64,000 nt of DNA from Halorussus gelatinilyticus (GCF_023238445.1 NZ_CP096658.1:434001-498000); one strand, 5' to 3'. Shown: positions 7,339-18,184, counted from the first letter of the stretch. The notes: a model not told the origin generated them from the letters alone. Translations and numbers: made by a program.

Positions 7339-8026
7339 CGCGCGTGAAAATCTGCGGGCTCACCGCTCCCGAGGACCTCCGGGTCGCCGTCGATGCGGGT
7401 GCCGACGCGGTCGGCCTGCTGGTGGACGTCCCCGTCGATTCTCCCCGAGAAATCGACGTCCAGCGCGCGGTCGAAATCGCCGACGCGGTGCCGCCGTTCG
7501 TCACCAGCGTCCTCGTCACCATGCCCGACTCCCCCGAGCGCACGGTCGAACTCGTCCGAACCGTCGAACCCGACGCCGTGCAGGTCCACGGTGACGCGAG
7601 CGTCGACGACCTCGCGTACCTGACTTCGAGCGTCGAGGCGAAGGTCATCAAGGTCGTGGACGCCGACGACCCCGAGACGGCCCGGCGCTACGACGACGTG
7701 GCCGACGCGCTCCTCGTGGACTCGGTGGACGACGAGGGCGCGGGCGGAACCGGCGAGACCCACGACTGGGACCGGACCGCCGAGGTCGTCTCGACGTTCG
7801 ACTCGCCGGTCGTCCTCGCCGGCGGACTCACCCCGACCAACGTCGCCGACGCCGTGCAGACGGTCGAACCGTTCGCCGTGGACGTGGCGAGCGGCGTGGA
7901 CCGCGACGAGCGAGCGGACGACGAGTCCACCGCCAGCGAGACGCCCGCACCAACCGGTCGGAAAGACCCGGATGCGGTCGCCGACTTCGTGGCGAACGCG
8001 AAACGAACCCAGTCCACGCCGACGCC

Positions 8027-8030
<4 letters not shown>
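7335..8030 (+). CDS. trpF: Phosphoribosylanthranilate isomerase
   Basis: This TIM-barrel enzyme carries out the Amadori rearrangement of phosphoribosylanthranilate to CdRP. The N-terminal KICGLTAPEDLRVAVDAGAD contains the catalytic cysteine of KICGLT. Later strands VQVHGD, VIKVVDADDPE, and the phosphate-binding LAGGLTPTNVADAV are in order, followed by AVDVASGVD with the usual catalytic Asp. The length is 231 aa, slightly long because of an acidic Ser/Thr-rich stretch near residues 193-212 (DDESTASETPAPTG). The start overlaps the trpD stop and the stop overlaps the trpE start, both ATGA. Confidence 0.95.
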
Positions 8031-9684
<1,654 letters not shown>

Positions 9685-9688
<4 letters not shown>

Positions 9689-10311
9689 CCGCGAGCGCGG
9701 ACGGCGACGGGACTCGGCCGGAGGCCACCGACCTGCAGGTCCTCTTCGTGGACAACTTCGACTCGTTCACGTACAACCTCGTGGAGTACACGAGCGAACA
9801 CGCCGACACCGAAGTCGTCCGGAACACGGCGACGATGTCGGAGGTGCGCGAGGCCGACCCCGACGCCATCGTCGTCTCGCCGGGACCGGGCCACCCGGAG
9901 AACGACCGCGACGTGGGCGTCACGCTCGACGTGTTCCGCGAGGTCAGTCCCGAGGTGCCCACGCTCGGGGTCTGTCTCGGTCTTGAAGCCGCGGTCTACG
10001 CCTACGGCGGGTCGGTCGGTCGCGCGCCCGAACCGATTCACGGCAAGGCGTTTCCGGTCTCTCACGACGGGCGCGGCGTGTACGCGGGACTGGAGCAGGG
10101 GTTCCGCGCTGGCCGCTACCACTCACTTGTGGCGACCGAAGTTCCCGACTGCTTCGAGGTCACTGCGACGACCGACCACGACGGGGAACAACTGGTGATG
10201 GGCGTGCGCCACCGGGACCATCCTATCGAATGCGTCCAGTTCCACCCCGAGAGCGTGCTGACGGCCGTCGGCCACGACGTGATTCGGAACTTCCTCGACG
10301 ACATCGCGTAG
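9685..10311 (+). CDS. trpG: Anthranilate synthase component II (glutamine amidotransferase)
   Basis: This class I glutamine amidotransferase supplies ammonia to TrpE. VDNFDSFTYNLVEY is near residue 25, the oxyanion region SPGPGHPEN follows, the catalytic Cys is in GVCLGLEAA at ~95, and the His-Glu pair is in VQFHPESVLT at ~190. The nucleophile elbow reads GVCLGLEA rather than the common GVCLGHQ, a variant I associate with haloarchaeal TrpG. The protein is 208 aa. It is the last gene of trpDFEG; downstream lies a non-coding element rather than another gene. Confidence 0.95.
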
Positions 10312-10346
10312 ACTCGTCGCTGGCGGTTCGTCGGTGACGTGATGTA

Positions 10347-10485
10347 GCTCAGCCTTCTCAGGGTAGTCGGACTGACGGTCACAGGTTCATCGACGCTGGT
10401 GGCTGAGTTACCACCTCCCTCGCTGTAACCGTACGAATCGTCCGAACGGAGTTCGTCTCGGCCTTGGACTTGAACGTTCGTACGC
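10347..10485. repeat. Diverged intergenic element, copy A (possible structured RNA)
   Basis: This segment resembles 36012-36170 at both ends. The first ~38 nt (GCTCAGCC, TCTC, GGGTAGTCGGACTG) differ between copies almost only by transitions, and the last ~60 nt share GAGTTCGTC and neighbouring blocks. CTCAGCC (10348-10354) can pair with GGCTGAG (10401-10407), and CGTACGAA (10430-10437) with TTCGTACG (10477-10484). No sensible ORF is shared by the two copies. It lies between trpG and a convergent small gene. It could be a non-coding RNA, the end of a lost transposon or a MITE; strand is undetermined. Confidence 0.5.
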
Positions 10486-10679
10486 TACAGGAGGACACCT
10501 GCCGTGTAGAGTCCGCCGACGACCACGATGGCGACCAACAGGAGTTTCCACGCGACGCTCAGGAGGACGCGCCCGACCAGTACGATGGCCGCGAGCGCGA
10601 CGAGTCCGACCAGTAGTTGCCCGAGCGGGTCGGCGAGCAGTCCGGAACCGAGCGGGCCAGCCGCGAGTGGGAGGTCCAT
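10485..10679 (-). CDS. Small membrane protein (64 aa)
   Basis: The ATG at 10679 gives MDLPLAAGPLGSGLLADPLG followed by two hydrophobic stretches (QLLVGLVALAAIVLVGRVLL and VAWKLLLVAIVVVGGLYTAG) and a very short C-terminus. The longer upstream start would add 21 charged residues and is less likely. No known domain is recognised. The gene ends at copy A of the dispersed intergenic element. Function is unknown; short two-TM proteins of this type are frequent in haloarchaea. Confidence 0.65.
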   Translation of the reverse strand: MDLPLAAGPLGSGLLADPLGQLLVGLVALAAIVLVGRVLLSVAWKLLLVAIVVVGGLYTAGVLL

Positions 10680-10946
10680 ACTAAAATCAACGTTCCCACC
10701 GGACCGTAAACGTATCGCCCGTTTAACATCCGCTCGTCGCACCGAACCGCTCGACGCCGCGGACGTAGGCCGTGATTACTGAAGTACAATTCCGCTGTCT
10801 GACTACTTCCGCTACGGTCTGCATACTCTTATTAGGGTCCGGACGCTACCATTGAGCGACCACCCGAGAGCCGTGAATCCGTTCCGTCTGTGTCGCCGGG
10901 ACGGACGCTCGCGGCATCGTACAATTTGGAACAGAGGCATCACAGT

Positions 10947-10989
10947 CCAAATAAACTTGAATTAGTGAAAGAAATGCTTATTTGGGAGG
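10947..10989 (+). promoter_or_regulatory. Inverted repeat reaching into the ribosome binding site of the nrdJ leader ORF
   Basis: CCAAATAA (10947-10954) and TTATTTGG (10978-10985) are exact complements, and extending the arms inward by two bases gives 9 of 10 paired. The right arm ends in the first two G of GGGAGG (10984-10989), the Shine-Dalgarno of the 28-codon ORF at 10997. It could be a DNA operator in an AT-rich promoter or an RNA hairpin that partly covers the SD. From 10680 to 10946 I see no gene. Confidence 0.4.
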
Positions 10990-10996
10990 CCTCAGA

Positions 10997-11083
10997 ATGA
11001 AAGCGCCGTCACGAATGATACGAACTACGCCACTCGCAGGAGCGGGAATCGCCGGACAGAAGCCCGAGGTGACCGACGCATGA
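10997..11083 (+). CDS. 28-codon leader ORF upstream of nrdJ
   Basis: The ORF reads MKAPSRMIRTTPLAGAGIAG plus eight more residues. Its TGA overlaps the nrdJ ATG in ATGA, the coupling seen throughout this chromosome. It has its own GGGAGG Shine-Dalgarno 7 nt before the ATG, while nrdJ has GAGGTGA (11066-11072) inside the leader ORF. The N-terminus is basic with a short hydrophobic part, but no known family. It could be a translated leader that tunes nrdJ or a small real protein. No cobalamin riboswitch is seen here. Confidence 0.45.
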   Translation: MKAPSRMIRTTPLAGAGIAGQKPEVTDA

Positions 11084-14000
11084 GCGGTGCGGGCGAACTG
11101 ACGGCCGACGAACTCACGCTCCCCATCAAGCGGACCGAGGGCGAGACCCTCGAAGACCGACTCACCGGAAACGCCTACCACAACATCCTCCCGGCGCGCT
11201 ACCTCCGGAAGAACACCGACGGGAACCTCATCGAGGAACAGGAGGACCTCTTCCCGCGCGTCGCCGAGAACATCGCGCTGGCCGAAGCCGTCTACGAGGC
11301 CGAGAAGCGCGACGCCGAAGTCACGGTCACGCCCGATCAGCTCAAGCCCGACCACCCCCGGCGCGACGAGCTCGCCGCGGAGGTCTTCGGCAAGGGGACC
11401 ACGGCCGACGACGACGTCGAGACGACCCTCTCGGTCTACAACGTCAACAAATTCTCCTACGAGACGGTCGTCCCGGAACTCCCCGACGAGATTCGAGACC
11501 ACGTCGAGGACGTGCGCGAGGAGTTCGAGACGCTGATGGAGGACCTGTCGTTCATGCCGAACTCGCCGACGCTGATGAACGCGGGCGACGAACTCCAGCA
11601 GCTCTCGGCCTGTTTCGTCGACTCCCCGGCCGACGACATCGACGACATCCACCAGACTGCCAAAGAGGCCGCGCAGGTCTTCCAGTCGGGCGGCGGCATG
11701 GGCTACGCGTTCTGGAAGCTCCGGCCCTACGGCGACGCCGTGGGTAGCACGGGCGGCATCGCCTCGGGTCCCATCACGTTCATGCGGACCTACGACCAGA
11801 TGTGCGAGACCATCGCACAGGGCGGTGCGCGGCGCGGTGCCCAGATGGGCGTCATGCGCGTCTCTCACCCCGACGTCATCCAGTTCATCCACGCAAAGAA
11901 CAAGGACGTGAGCCTCGCGGAGACCCTCCGTCTGAACGACCCCGACGACTACACCCACAACTCGTTCGAGGAGGCCCTCGAAGAGGCCCGCGAACTCATC
12001 GACGACGACGGGCGCGTGCCCAAGCACCTCCGGAACGCCGCCGAGGGCCACCTCTCGAACTTCAACATCTCGGTCGGCATCACCGACGACTTCATGGAGG
12101 CAGTGAAGAACGGCGAGGAGTTCACCTTCACGAACCCCCGGACCGAGGAGCCACACATCGCCACCGAGCACACCAAGGAACTCTACGAGATGTTCGGTCT
12201 CGGCGACCACGTCGAGGTCGGCGAGGAGCTGTCGATTCCCGCGGAACTCGTCTGGGACCGCATCGTAGACGGTGCCCACGAGAACGGCGAACCCGGCGTC
12301 ATCTATCTGGAGCGAGTGAACAAGGAACACTCCTTCGATGTGGAGGAACACCCCGACCACCGGATTCTCGCCACCAACCCCTGCGGCGAACAGCCGCTCG
12401 AAGAGTACGAGGCCTGCAACCTCGGCCACATCAACCTCTCGACGCTCGCGGACACCGAGGCCCCCGACTGGCGGGTCTGGTACGACGAACACGGCGACGA
12501 GTACGACGACTTCGAGGAGGCGGTAGACGCGTTCCTCGCCGACGCGATGGCGTGGGAGGAGTTCGACCACCGCATCGAGTACGGCACTCGATTCCTCGAA
12601 AACGTCGTCACGATGTCGGACTTCCCGGTCGAGAAGATAGAGCAGAAGGTCCGGGAGATGCGGAAAATCGGTCTCGGCGTCATGGGGCTGGCCCAACTCT
12701 ACATCCAACTGGGCGTCGAGTACGGTAGCGACGCCGGCAACGAAATCGCCCGCCAACTGATGCGGTACATCAACCACGAGAGCAAGTGGACCTCCCACGA
12801 ACTCGCCGAGGAGCGCGGCTCCTTCGAGGAGTGGGACAACAGCAAGTACGCGAACCCCACCGAGTACCGCGAGTGGTTCGAGAAGCAGACCGGCCTGAGC
12901 GCCGACGACTGGGAGGACGGCTTCGCGGTCCGGAACCACAACACGACGACCATCGCGCCGACCGGCACCACCTCGATGGTCGGCAACACCACGGGCGGCT
13001 GTGAACCCATCTACAACGTCGCCTACTACAAGAACGTCTCCGACGACGTGCAGGGCGACGAGATGCTCGTGGAGTTCGACGACTACTTCCTCCGCGTGCT
13101 GGAGGACAACGACATCGACGTCGAGGAGGTCAAGCGCGAGGCCCAAGAGCAGATGGCCAGCAACGAGTTCGACGGCGTCGACGGATTGACTACCGTCCCG
13201 GACGCCATCGGCGAACTGTTCGTCGTCACGTCCGACCTCTCCGGGAAGGACCACGCGGCGGTCCAGTGCGCTTGTCAGGAGGGCGTGGACTCGGCCATCT
13301 CGAAGACCTGCAACTTCCCGAACGACGCGAGCAAGGACGACATGCGGGAGGTCTACGAGTACATCTACGACAACGGCGGGAAGGGCGTGACCGTCTACCG
13401 CGACGGCACCCGTTCCAAGCAGGTCCTCACCACTCGCGCGGACAACAAGGAGTTCGCCGACGAGAGCGAGGCCGCCGAGCAACTGGTCGAACAGATTCGG
13501 GAGGTCTTCGGCGGTATCGAGGGCTTCGTCGAGAGCGACGAGGTTCAGGCTCACCTCGACGAGCAGATCGAGTCCATCCTCGAAGTCGCCGACGGCGAGG
13601 ACGGCGAGGGGTCCTACGCCAGCAAGCGGCCGCGGCCCGACGTCCTCCACGGCATCACCCAGCGCATCGACACCGGGTACGGCAAGCTCTACGTCAACAT
13701 CAACGAGGACGAGCAGGGCCGACCCTTCGAGCTGTTCGCCAACATCGGCAACTCCGGCGGCTTCACCGCCTCCTTCACCGAGGCGCTAGCCAAGACCATC
13801 TCGACCGCGCTCCGTTCGGGCGTGGACCCCGAGGAGATCACCGACGAGCTACAGGGCATCCGGAGTCCGAAGGTCGCGTGGGACAAGGGCGAGCAGATAA
13901 ACTCCATCCCGGACGCCATCGGCACCGCGATGCGCCGGTATCTCGACGGCGACGTCGAGAAGGCCTACCCCCAGCAGAAGAACCTCACCGAGGTCGAGGA

Positions 14001-14223
14001 CGAAGTCGGGTCCGACGAGACCGCCACTCGAACCGACGCCGGTCCGGAAGCCGACGTGGGCCGCGAGACTGACGGCGGCGCGGTCGCCTCCGGCAAGGAG
14101 GCCGACCAGCAGGACATCATCGACTCGGGCGAGAGTCCGGAGTGTCCGAGCTGCGGGTCGCTGTCGCTGTACTACTCGGAAGGCTGCAAGACCTGCGAGT
14201 CCTGTGGCTGGAGCGAGTGCTGA
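11080..14223 (+). CDS. nrdJ: Adenosylcobalamin-dependent ribonucleotide reductase (class II)
   Basis: This enzyme reduces ribonucleotides to deoxyribonucleotides using B12. The 1047-aa protein has the N-terminal RNR region (NAYHNILPARYLRKN near residue 28), the first redox cysteine region LQQLSACFVDSPADDIDD (~170), GGGMGYAFWKLRPYG (~204), and the catalytic loop NPCGEQPLEEYEACNLGHIN at ~433-452, carrying the radical Cys and Glu. TSMVGNTTGGCEPIYNVAY follows at ~630. The C-terminal tail has paired cysteines (CPSCG ... CKTCESCGWSEC) for zinc binding or redox relay, typical of NrdJ. No intein interrupts it. The start is set by GAGGTGA 7 nt upstream and overlap with the leader ORF. Confidence 0.96.
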   Translation: MSGAGELTADELTLPIKRTEGETLEDRLTGNAYHNILPARYLRKNTDGNLIEEQEDLFPRVAENIALAEAVYEAEKRDAEVTVTPDQLKPDHPRRDELAAEVFGKGTTADDDVETTLSVYNVNKFSYETVVPELPDEIRDHVEDVREEFETLMEDLSFMPNSPTLMNAGDELQQLSACFVDSPADDIDDIHQTAKEAAQVFQSGGGMGYAFWKLRPYGDAVGSTGGIASGPITFMRTYDQMCETIAQGGARRGAQMGVMRVSHPDVIQFIHAKNKDVSLAETLRLNDPDDYTHNSFEEALEEARELIDDDGRVPKHLRNAAEGHLSNFNISVGITDDFMEAVKNGEEFTFTNPRTEEPHIATEHTKELYEMFGLGDHVEVGEELSIPAELVWDRIVDGAHENGEPGVIYLERVNKEHSFDVEEHPDHRILATNPCGEQPLEEYEACNLGHINLSTLADTEAPDWRVWYDEHGDEYDDFEEAVDAFLADAMAWEEFDHRIEYGTRFLENVVTMSDFPVEKIEQKVREMRKIGLGVMGLAQLYIQLGVEYGSDAGNEIARQLMRYINHESKWTSHELAEERGSFEEWDNSKYANPTEYREWFEKQTGLSADDWEDGFAVRNHNTTTIAPTGTTSMVGNTTGGCEPIYNVAYYKNVSDDVQGDEMLVEFDDYFLRVLEDNDIDVEEVKREAQEQMASNEFDGVDGLTTVPDAIGELFVVTSDLSGKDHAAVQCACQEGVDSAISKTCNFPNDASKDDMREVYEYIYDNGGKGVTVYRDGTRSKQVLTTRADNKEFADESEAAEQLVEQIREVFGGIEGFVESDEVQAHLDEQIESILEVADGEDGEGSYASKRPRPDVLHGITQRIDTGYGKLYVNINEDEQGRPFELFANIGNSGGFTASFTEALAKTISTALRSGVDPEEITDELQGIRSPKVAWDKGEQINSIPDAIGTAMRRYLDGDVEKAYPQQKNLTEVEDEVGSDETATRTDAGPEADVGRETDGGAVASGKEADQQDIIDSGESPECPSCGSLSLYYSEGCKTCESCGWSEC

Positions 14224-14423
14224 CGACGTGAATCGGCGCTGACGCCGAACCGAGACCTGCCGACTCCTTTTTTGCGGCCGAGAGCCAGAGCGATTAGGTA
14301 GGTCGGTAGCATACCCCTTCCGACCATGGATTCGATTCGAGGGGTCGAAACGCCGGAGCCGAGAGTCCGGAAGCGAGCGAGCGAACCGAATCGGACGACC
14401 CGACCCGGCCGGGAGACGCGTCG

Positions 14424-15701
14424 ATGCGAGACGTGACGACTACGACCGCTCGCGGCCTCGCGGTCGTTCTCGCGGGACTGGCCCTCCTCGTCGTCGCGTT
14501 CACCGCGAGTTGGGCGCTCGCTCCCGACACCGAGACGGTCTCCGAGCGGGTCGAACCGAGCGACACGCTGCTGGTCGGCGTGCAGGGACCGGGGCCGAAC
14601 GGCAACGTAACCGCGCTCGACGGCCGCGGCGACGTGAAGTGGTCGCTCGGCGATATCATCAGCTACCAGAACGTCCAGCGTCTCGACAACGGGTCGGTGC
14701 TGGCGACGTTCGCCGCGGGCGACTACGAGGAGTGTGGACCGTACGACCCGCCCTGCAAGCGGACGGGCGTCCGCATCATCGACCCGAACGCCAGTTCCGC
14801 GGGCGTCTCGGAACCGACCCCCGAAGTCGTCTGGGAGTGGAGCTATCCGGTCCGGACGCGCGAGGACAGCGAGGTCCACGACGCCGAGATGCTCCCTTCG
14901 GGGAACTTGCTCGTCGCCGACATGGAGTACGAGAGCATCTTCCTGTTGAATCCGAAGACGCGAGAGCGCGTCTGGACGTGGAACGCCAGCCAGCACTACG
15001 ACGGCCCGGCGGACCCGACGACGACCGACTGGCTCCACCTCAACGACGTGGACCGCATCGGCGACGGCCGGTATCTCGTCTCGATTCGCAACCGGAACCA
15101 ACTCCTCGTCGTCGAACGCGGGCACGGCGTCGTAGAGGTAATCAACGAGAACGGCGACCCCGACGTGCTGAACCGACAGCACAACCCCCACTGGCTCGGG
15201 GACGGCGCGGTCCTCGTCGCCGACTCGGAGAACCACCGCGCGGTCGAACTCCACGAGAACGAGACGACCGGCGAGTGGGAGGTGGCGTGGTCGGTATCGA
15301 CGGTCGGCGGAATCGGTCTCGACTGGCCGCGGGACGCCGACCGGTTACCGAACGGCAACACGCTACTCACCGACAGTCGGAACAACCGCGTGGTCGAAAT
15401 CGAGGAGAACGGGAGCGTGGTGGCGAGCTACGCCGTCCCGTCGCTTCCCTACGAGGCAGACCGCCTGCCGTACGGCGAGGCCCCGGCGGAGGCCGTGGCG
15501 ACCTACGGCCCGAGGCGCGGCGAGGTCGGCGTCCTCGACCGCGAGGTACCGGTCCTCTCGACGCTCCTCGCGGGCGCACGCCATGTCGTCGCCCTCCCGT
15601 ACTGGGTGTCGGAGGGCCACCTGCTAGTTGTCGTCGTCGCACTCGCGCTCTGGGTTCGGGGTGGCTACCTGTTGGTTCGCGGTCGGCGGTCCGACGAGTG
15701 A
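14424..15701 (+). CDS. Membrane-anchored arylsulfotransferase-like beta-propeller protein
   Basis: The 425-aa protein has an N-terminal hydrophobic segment (~10-32, GLAVVLAGLALLVVAFTASW), a large extracytoplasmic domain and a C-terminal membrane segment (~393-418). The domain carries propeller-type repeats such as GRGDVKWSLGDI, DAEMLPSGNLLVADM, LNDVDRIGDGRYLVSIRN, HNPHWLGDGAVLVADSENHR and DADRLPNGNTLLTDSRNNR, matching the arylsulfotransferase (ASST) type domain seen in many haloarchaea. Whether it transfers sulfate is unknown; the family call rests on the repeat pattern. It is transcribed separately from nrdJ. Confidence 0.75.
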   Translation: MRDVTTTTARGLAVVLAGLALLVVAFTASWALAPDTETVSERVEPSDTLLVGVQGPGPNGNVTALDGRGDVKWSLGDIISYQNVQRLDNGSVLATFAAGDYEECGPYDPPCKRTGVRIIDPNASSAGVSEPTPEVVWEWSYPVRTREDSEVHDAEMLPSGNLLVADMEYESIFLLNPKTRERVWTWNASQHYDGPADPTTTDWLHLNDVDRIGDGRYLVSIRNRNQLLVVERGHGVVEVINENGDPDVLNRQHNPHWLGDGAVLVADSENHRAVELHENETTGEWEVAWSVSTVGGIGLDWPRDADRLPNGNTLLTDSRNNRVVEIEENGSVVASYAVPSLPYEADRLPYGEAPAEAVATYGPRRGEVGVLDREVPVLSTLLAGARHVVALPYWVSEGHLLVVVVALALWVRGGYLLVRGRRSDE

Positions 15702-15745
15702 CCGGGAGGAAAACAGTCTTGGCGCTCGCTCCCCGTCGTTCCGAC

Positions 15746-15904
15746 ATGAGCGACTCGGCGGAGGCCGGAGACGGCGGCGACGGCGAAGACGAGCGGGGCG
15801 GCCGCCCGTGTCCCATCTGCGAGACGCCGATGTACTCGCGGCACTGCAAGTACGTTTGCCCGCAACACGGCGTCATCATGGACTGCGCGGACACCTTCTA
15901 CTGA
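15746..15904 (+). CDS. Small zinc-finger protein (HVO_2142-like)
   Basis: A 52-aa protein has an acidic Gly-rich N-terminus followed by a zinc-binding core: CPICETPMYSRHCKYVCPQH, then GVIMDCADTFY. Four cysteines and two histidines (CxxC, HCxxxCxxH, C) are conserved as in haloarchaeal HVO_2142-type micro-proteins. A longer frame runs upstream, but the ATG at 15746 gives the family's usual size. Such proteins probably bind nucleic acid or act as small adaptors; the role is not known here. Confidence 0.75.
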   Translation: MSDSAEAGDGGDGEDERGGRPCPICETPMYSRHCKYVCPQHGVIMDCADTFY

Positions 15905-15935
15905 CAGAATCTCCGCCGTCTTCGGCGGCCGGCGT

Positions 15936-16223
15936 CTACTTCATCGTGACCCACGTCAGGAACGCGATGGCGACCAGTTGCAGGCCGCGAAGCACCAGCA
16001 CGGCTTGCTGGACGGTCGGGTCGCCCGAGTAGAGCATCTTCATGCTGAAGAAGAAGTAGATGGCGACGACGTTCTCCGCGAGCATGACGCTCCCGAACGC
16101 GACCAGTCCGAGCAGCAGCGAGGTGCGGAACTTCCGATAGTTGCGGACCCAGACGGTCGTGAGTAGACCGAGCAGGAGGATGTTCACGACCGCGATTCCG
16201 CTGGCGAGCTGTATCGTACTCAT
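15936..16223 (-). CDS. Small membrane protein downstream of an ArsR-type regulator
   Basis: The 95-aa protein has about three hydrophobic segments (ASGIAVVNILLLGLLTTVWV, SLLLGLVAFGSVMLAENVV, VLVLRGLQLVAIAFLTWV). The ATG at 16223 follows the HTH gene stop by 34 nt on the same strand. HTH plus small multi-TM protein pairs are frequent in haloarchaea (for example DUF7521-type partners), and this looks like one; the exact family is uncertain. A membrane sensor or effector role is inferred only from pairing. Confidence 0.7.
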   Translation of the reverse strand: MSTIQLASGIAVVNILLLGLLTTVWVRNYRKFRTSLLLGLVAFGSVMLAENVVAIYFFFSMKMLYSGDPTVQQAVLVLRGLQLVAIAFLTWVTMK

Positions 16224-16257
16224 GCTGTGGTCTCCGTCTCGGTCGGTCTGTTCCGTG

Positions 16258-16533
16258 TCATTCGATGTGTTCCATGATTTCCTCGAACGCTTCGCGGTGC
16301 TGTTCGAACTGGTCGGTGAGGAAGTAGAGCTTCCCGTACTCGTTGTCGCCCGGTTCGACGACGCCGTGGTCTTCGAGCATGTCGAGATGGTGGCGCACCG
16401 TCTTGTACCGCACGTCGAGCGCGTCGGCGAGTTGGTTCGCGTTACGGGGGCGCTCGGAGAGTTCGCGGATGAGCCGGGCGCGGTTCTCGCCGCCGCGCGT
16501 CGCCGTGAGAAGGTACCAGAGCGCCTTGTCCAT
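16258..16533 (-). CDS. ArsR-type winged-helix transcriptional regulator
   Basis: The 91-aa protein is essentially one winged helix-turn-helix. ENRARLIRELSERPRNANQL is followed by recognition-helix region ALDVRYKTVRHHLDMLEDHG and the wing VVEPGDNEYGKLYFLTDQ. No metal-binding cysteines are present. It lies 37 nt after the stop of the molybdopterin oxidoreductase gene and upstream of the small membrane protein, all on the minus strand. A TATA-like ttataag on the minus strand around 16563-16570 could give it its own promoter. It probably regulates this local cluster. Confidence 0.8.
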   Translation of the reverse strand: MDKALWYLLTATRGGENRARLIRELSERPRNANQLADALDVRYKTVRHHLDMLEDHGVVEPGDNEYGKLYFLTDQFEQHREAFEEIMEHIE

Positions 16534-16570
16534 CGCGCTGTGCCTCGGTTGTCAGCCACGACTCTTATAA

Positions 16571-18184
16571 TTACGGCTCTACCCACTTCGAGACCCAGCC
16601 CGTCGCGCCGCTCGGGAACGGCTTGCTGTCCTCCTTCGGTTGGAGGTTCCCCTCGCCGTCGGTCGCGCGGACGACGACGTCGTGGGCGTCGGTCGCCTCG
16701 TAAGTGTGCTCCCACTGCCGCCACGCGTCCTCGGCGGCCGACTGCTCGCCGTTCTCCGACCCGCCCTCGCCGGGATTTCCGGGGAGCGGCTCCGAGAGCG
16801 TCGCTTCGTTCCACGAACTGCCGCCGTCGGTCGAGACCTCCACTTTCCGGATTCCTCGCGTGCCCGCGTAGGCGTGGCCCGCGACCTGCATCTTCGTCGC
16901 GCCGCCCGACGCCGCATCGGTCGCGTCGCCCAGTCGATTCACGGCGTGGAGTTTGGCGACGGTGTTGACCGGCCCGGTGCCGTGCCACCCGCGCTTCTCC
17001 CAGTAGCCCTTCGCTTCCTCCTCCAACACCTCGATCTTGGTGAGCCACTTGACGTTTATCTCGCCCCAGTGGCCCGGAATCAGGGCGCGAACCGGGTAGC
17101 CGTGCCCGCGCGGGAGCGGTTCGCCGTTCATCTCGAACGCGAGGAAGCCGTCTCGGAGGGCCGACAGCGGGAACTCCTCGAAGTAGTCGTCGGCCGCGCG
17201 GAGCATGACACAGCAGTTCTCGCCCAACTCGACGCCCGCCGAATCGAGCAGCTCCGTCACGGGCACGCCGGTCCAGAGCGCGGTGTCCATCTTCTTGCCG
17301 TTCAGCCCCTCGCCGACGCACCGCAACGTGACGAACCGGTGTTCGACCGACTCGGAGAGACCGGTCAGGTCCTCGTAGTCGAACTCGGTCTCCTCCTCGA
17401 CCGCGCCCGTGACGCTCAGCGTCCAGTCCTCGCGCTTCGGCGTCGGGTCCACGTTGTTGACGTCTACCTGGTAGAACTGCTCGCTGACGAGCGGTTCGAT
17501 GCCCTCGACGTCGAGGGACTTCTCGGCGGCCTCGTCCAGCAGCGACTGGACGCCGGCCGAGACCTCGCCGTCGGTCTCGGGCACGTCGCCGCCCTTGCCG
17601 GAACCGAGGACCGCGCCGACGCCGCCGACCGCGAACGCGCCGGCGACGGCCTGGAGGACGCGCCGCCGGGCTGACGCGTGAGCGGCGTCGGCCGCGGCGT
17701 CCGTGGTGGCCTCGTCCGCGTCGCTCGCGCCGACCGACGCGAGCGCGACCACGAGACCCGCGCCCGCACCGGCCGCGAGCGTGGAGGCGGCCGACCCCGT
17801 GAGCGCCAGCGCGACGGCGACGCAGGCCACGGGCGCGACGGCGAGTGCCGGGACCGCGAAGCGGTCGGCGAGGCGGGCGGCGACCGCGGTGGCCAGCGCG
17901 AACAGGCCGACCGTGAGCGCGAGTGCCAGCAGGAACCCGAGTTGGCTCCCGAGGCTCCCGAGAGTCTGGATGGACCACGTGACGACCGCGTCGGGCGTCG
18001 AGGCGATCACGACCTCGCTGACGGGTGCGGCGACGAACGCCGGCGTCCGACCGACCGCGGCGTACGACCCCGCGACCGCTGCGGTCCCCGCCGCGCCCGC
18101 GACGAGGGCCGACGCCAGCAGGCCCCTCGCTTCGGAACGGATACCGCCTGGGCCGATGCCGTCCGGGTCGGTTCGTGTGGTCAC
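16571..18184 (-). CDS. Membrane-bound sulfite oxidase-like molybdopterin oxidoreductase
   Basis: The 537-aa protein has a GTG start overlapping the upstream stop (GTGA). The N-terminal ~150 residues contain about four hydrophobic segments, then a sulfite-oxidase-type molybdopterin domain from ~215. The predicted Mo-ligating cysteine is in FVTLRCVGEGLNGKKMD (~289). Family-typical stretches follow: TGVPVTELLDSAGVELGE, PLPRGHGYPVRALIPGHWGE and KWLTKIEVL. A C-terminal immunoglobulin-like dimerisation domain (VEVSTDGGSSWNEA) ends the protein. Electron acceptor and substrate are unknown; the catalytic domain is probably extracytoplasmic. It is translationally coupled to a Met-rich PGF-CTERM protein. 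Confidence 0.88.
   Translation of the reverse strand: MTTRTDPDGIGPGGIRSEARGLLASALVAGAAGTAAVAGSYAAVGRTPAFVAAPVSEVVIASTPDAVVTWSIQTLGSLGSQLGFLLALALTVGLFALATAVAARLADRFAVPALAVAPVACVAVALALTGSAASTLAAGAGAGLVVALASVGASDADEATTDAAADAAHASARRRVLQAVAGAFAVGGVGAVLGSGKGGDVPETDGEVSAGVQSLLDEAAEKSLDVEGIEPLVSEQFYQVDVNNVDPTPKREDWTLSVTGAVEEETEFDYEDLTGLSESVEHRFVTLRCVGEGLNGKKMDTALWTGVPVTELLDSAGVELGENCCVMLRAADDYFEEFPLSALRDGFLAFEMNGEPLPRGHGYPVRALIPGHWGEINVKWLTKIEVLEEEAKGYWEKRGWHGTGPVNTVAKLHAVNRLGDATDAASGGATKMQVAGHAYAGTRGIRKVEVSTDGGSSWNEATLSEPLPGNPGEGGSENGEQSAAEDAWRQWEHTYEATDAHDVVVRATDGEGNLQPKEDSKPFPSGATGWVSKWVEP

Noticed and set aside
10680-11079. Cobalamin riboswitch before the B12-dependent reductase
   Set aside because: No B12-box-like core was found; only the short inverted repeat and leader ORF are visible.
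10978-13650. 890-codon ORF on the minus strand opposite nrdJ
   Set aside because: It is a codon-bias shadow of nrdJ: Val/Leu/Asp/Glu-rich with no domain, and nrdJ is unmistakable on the plus strand.
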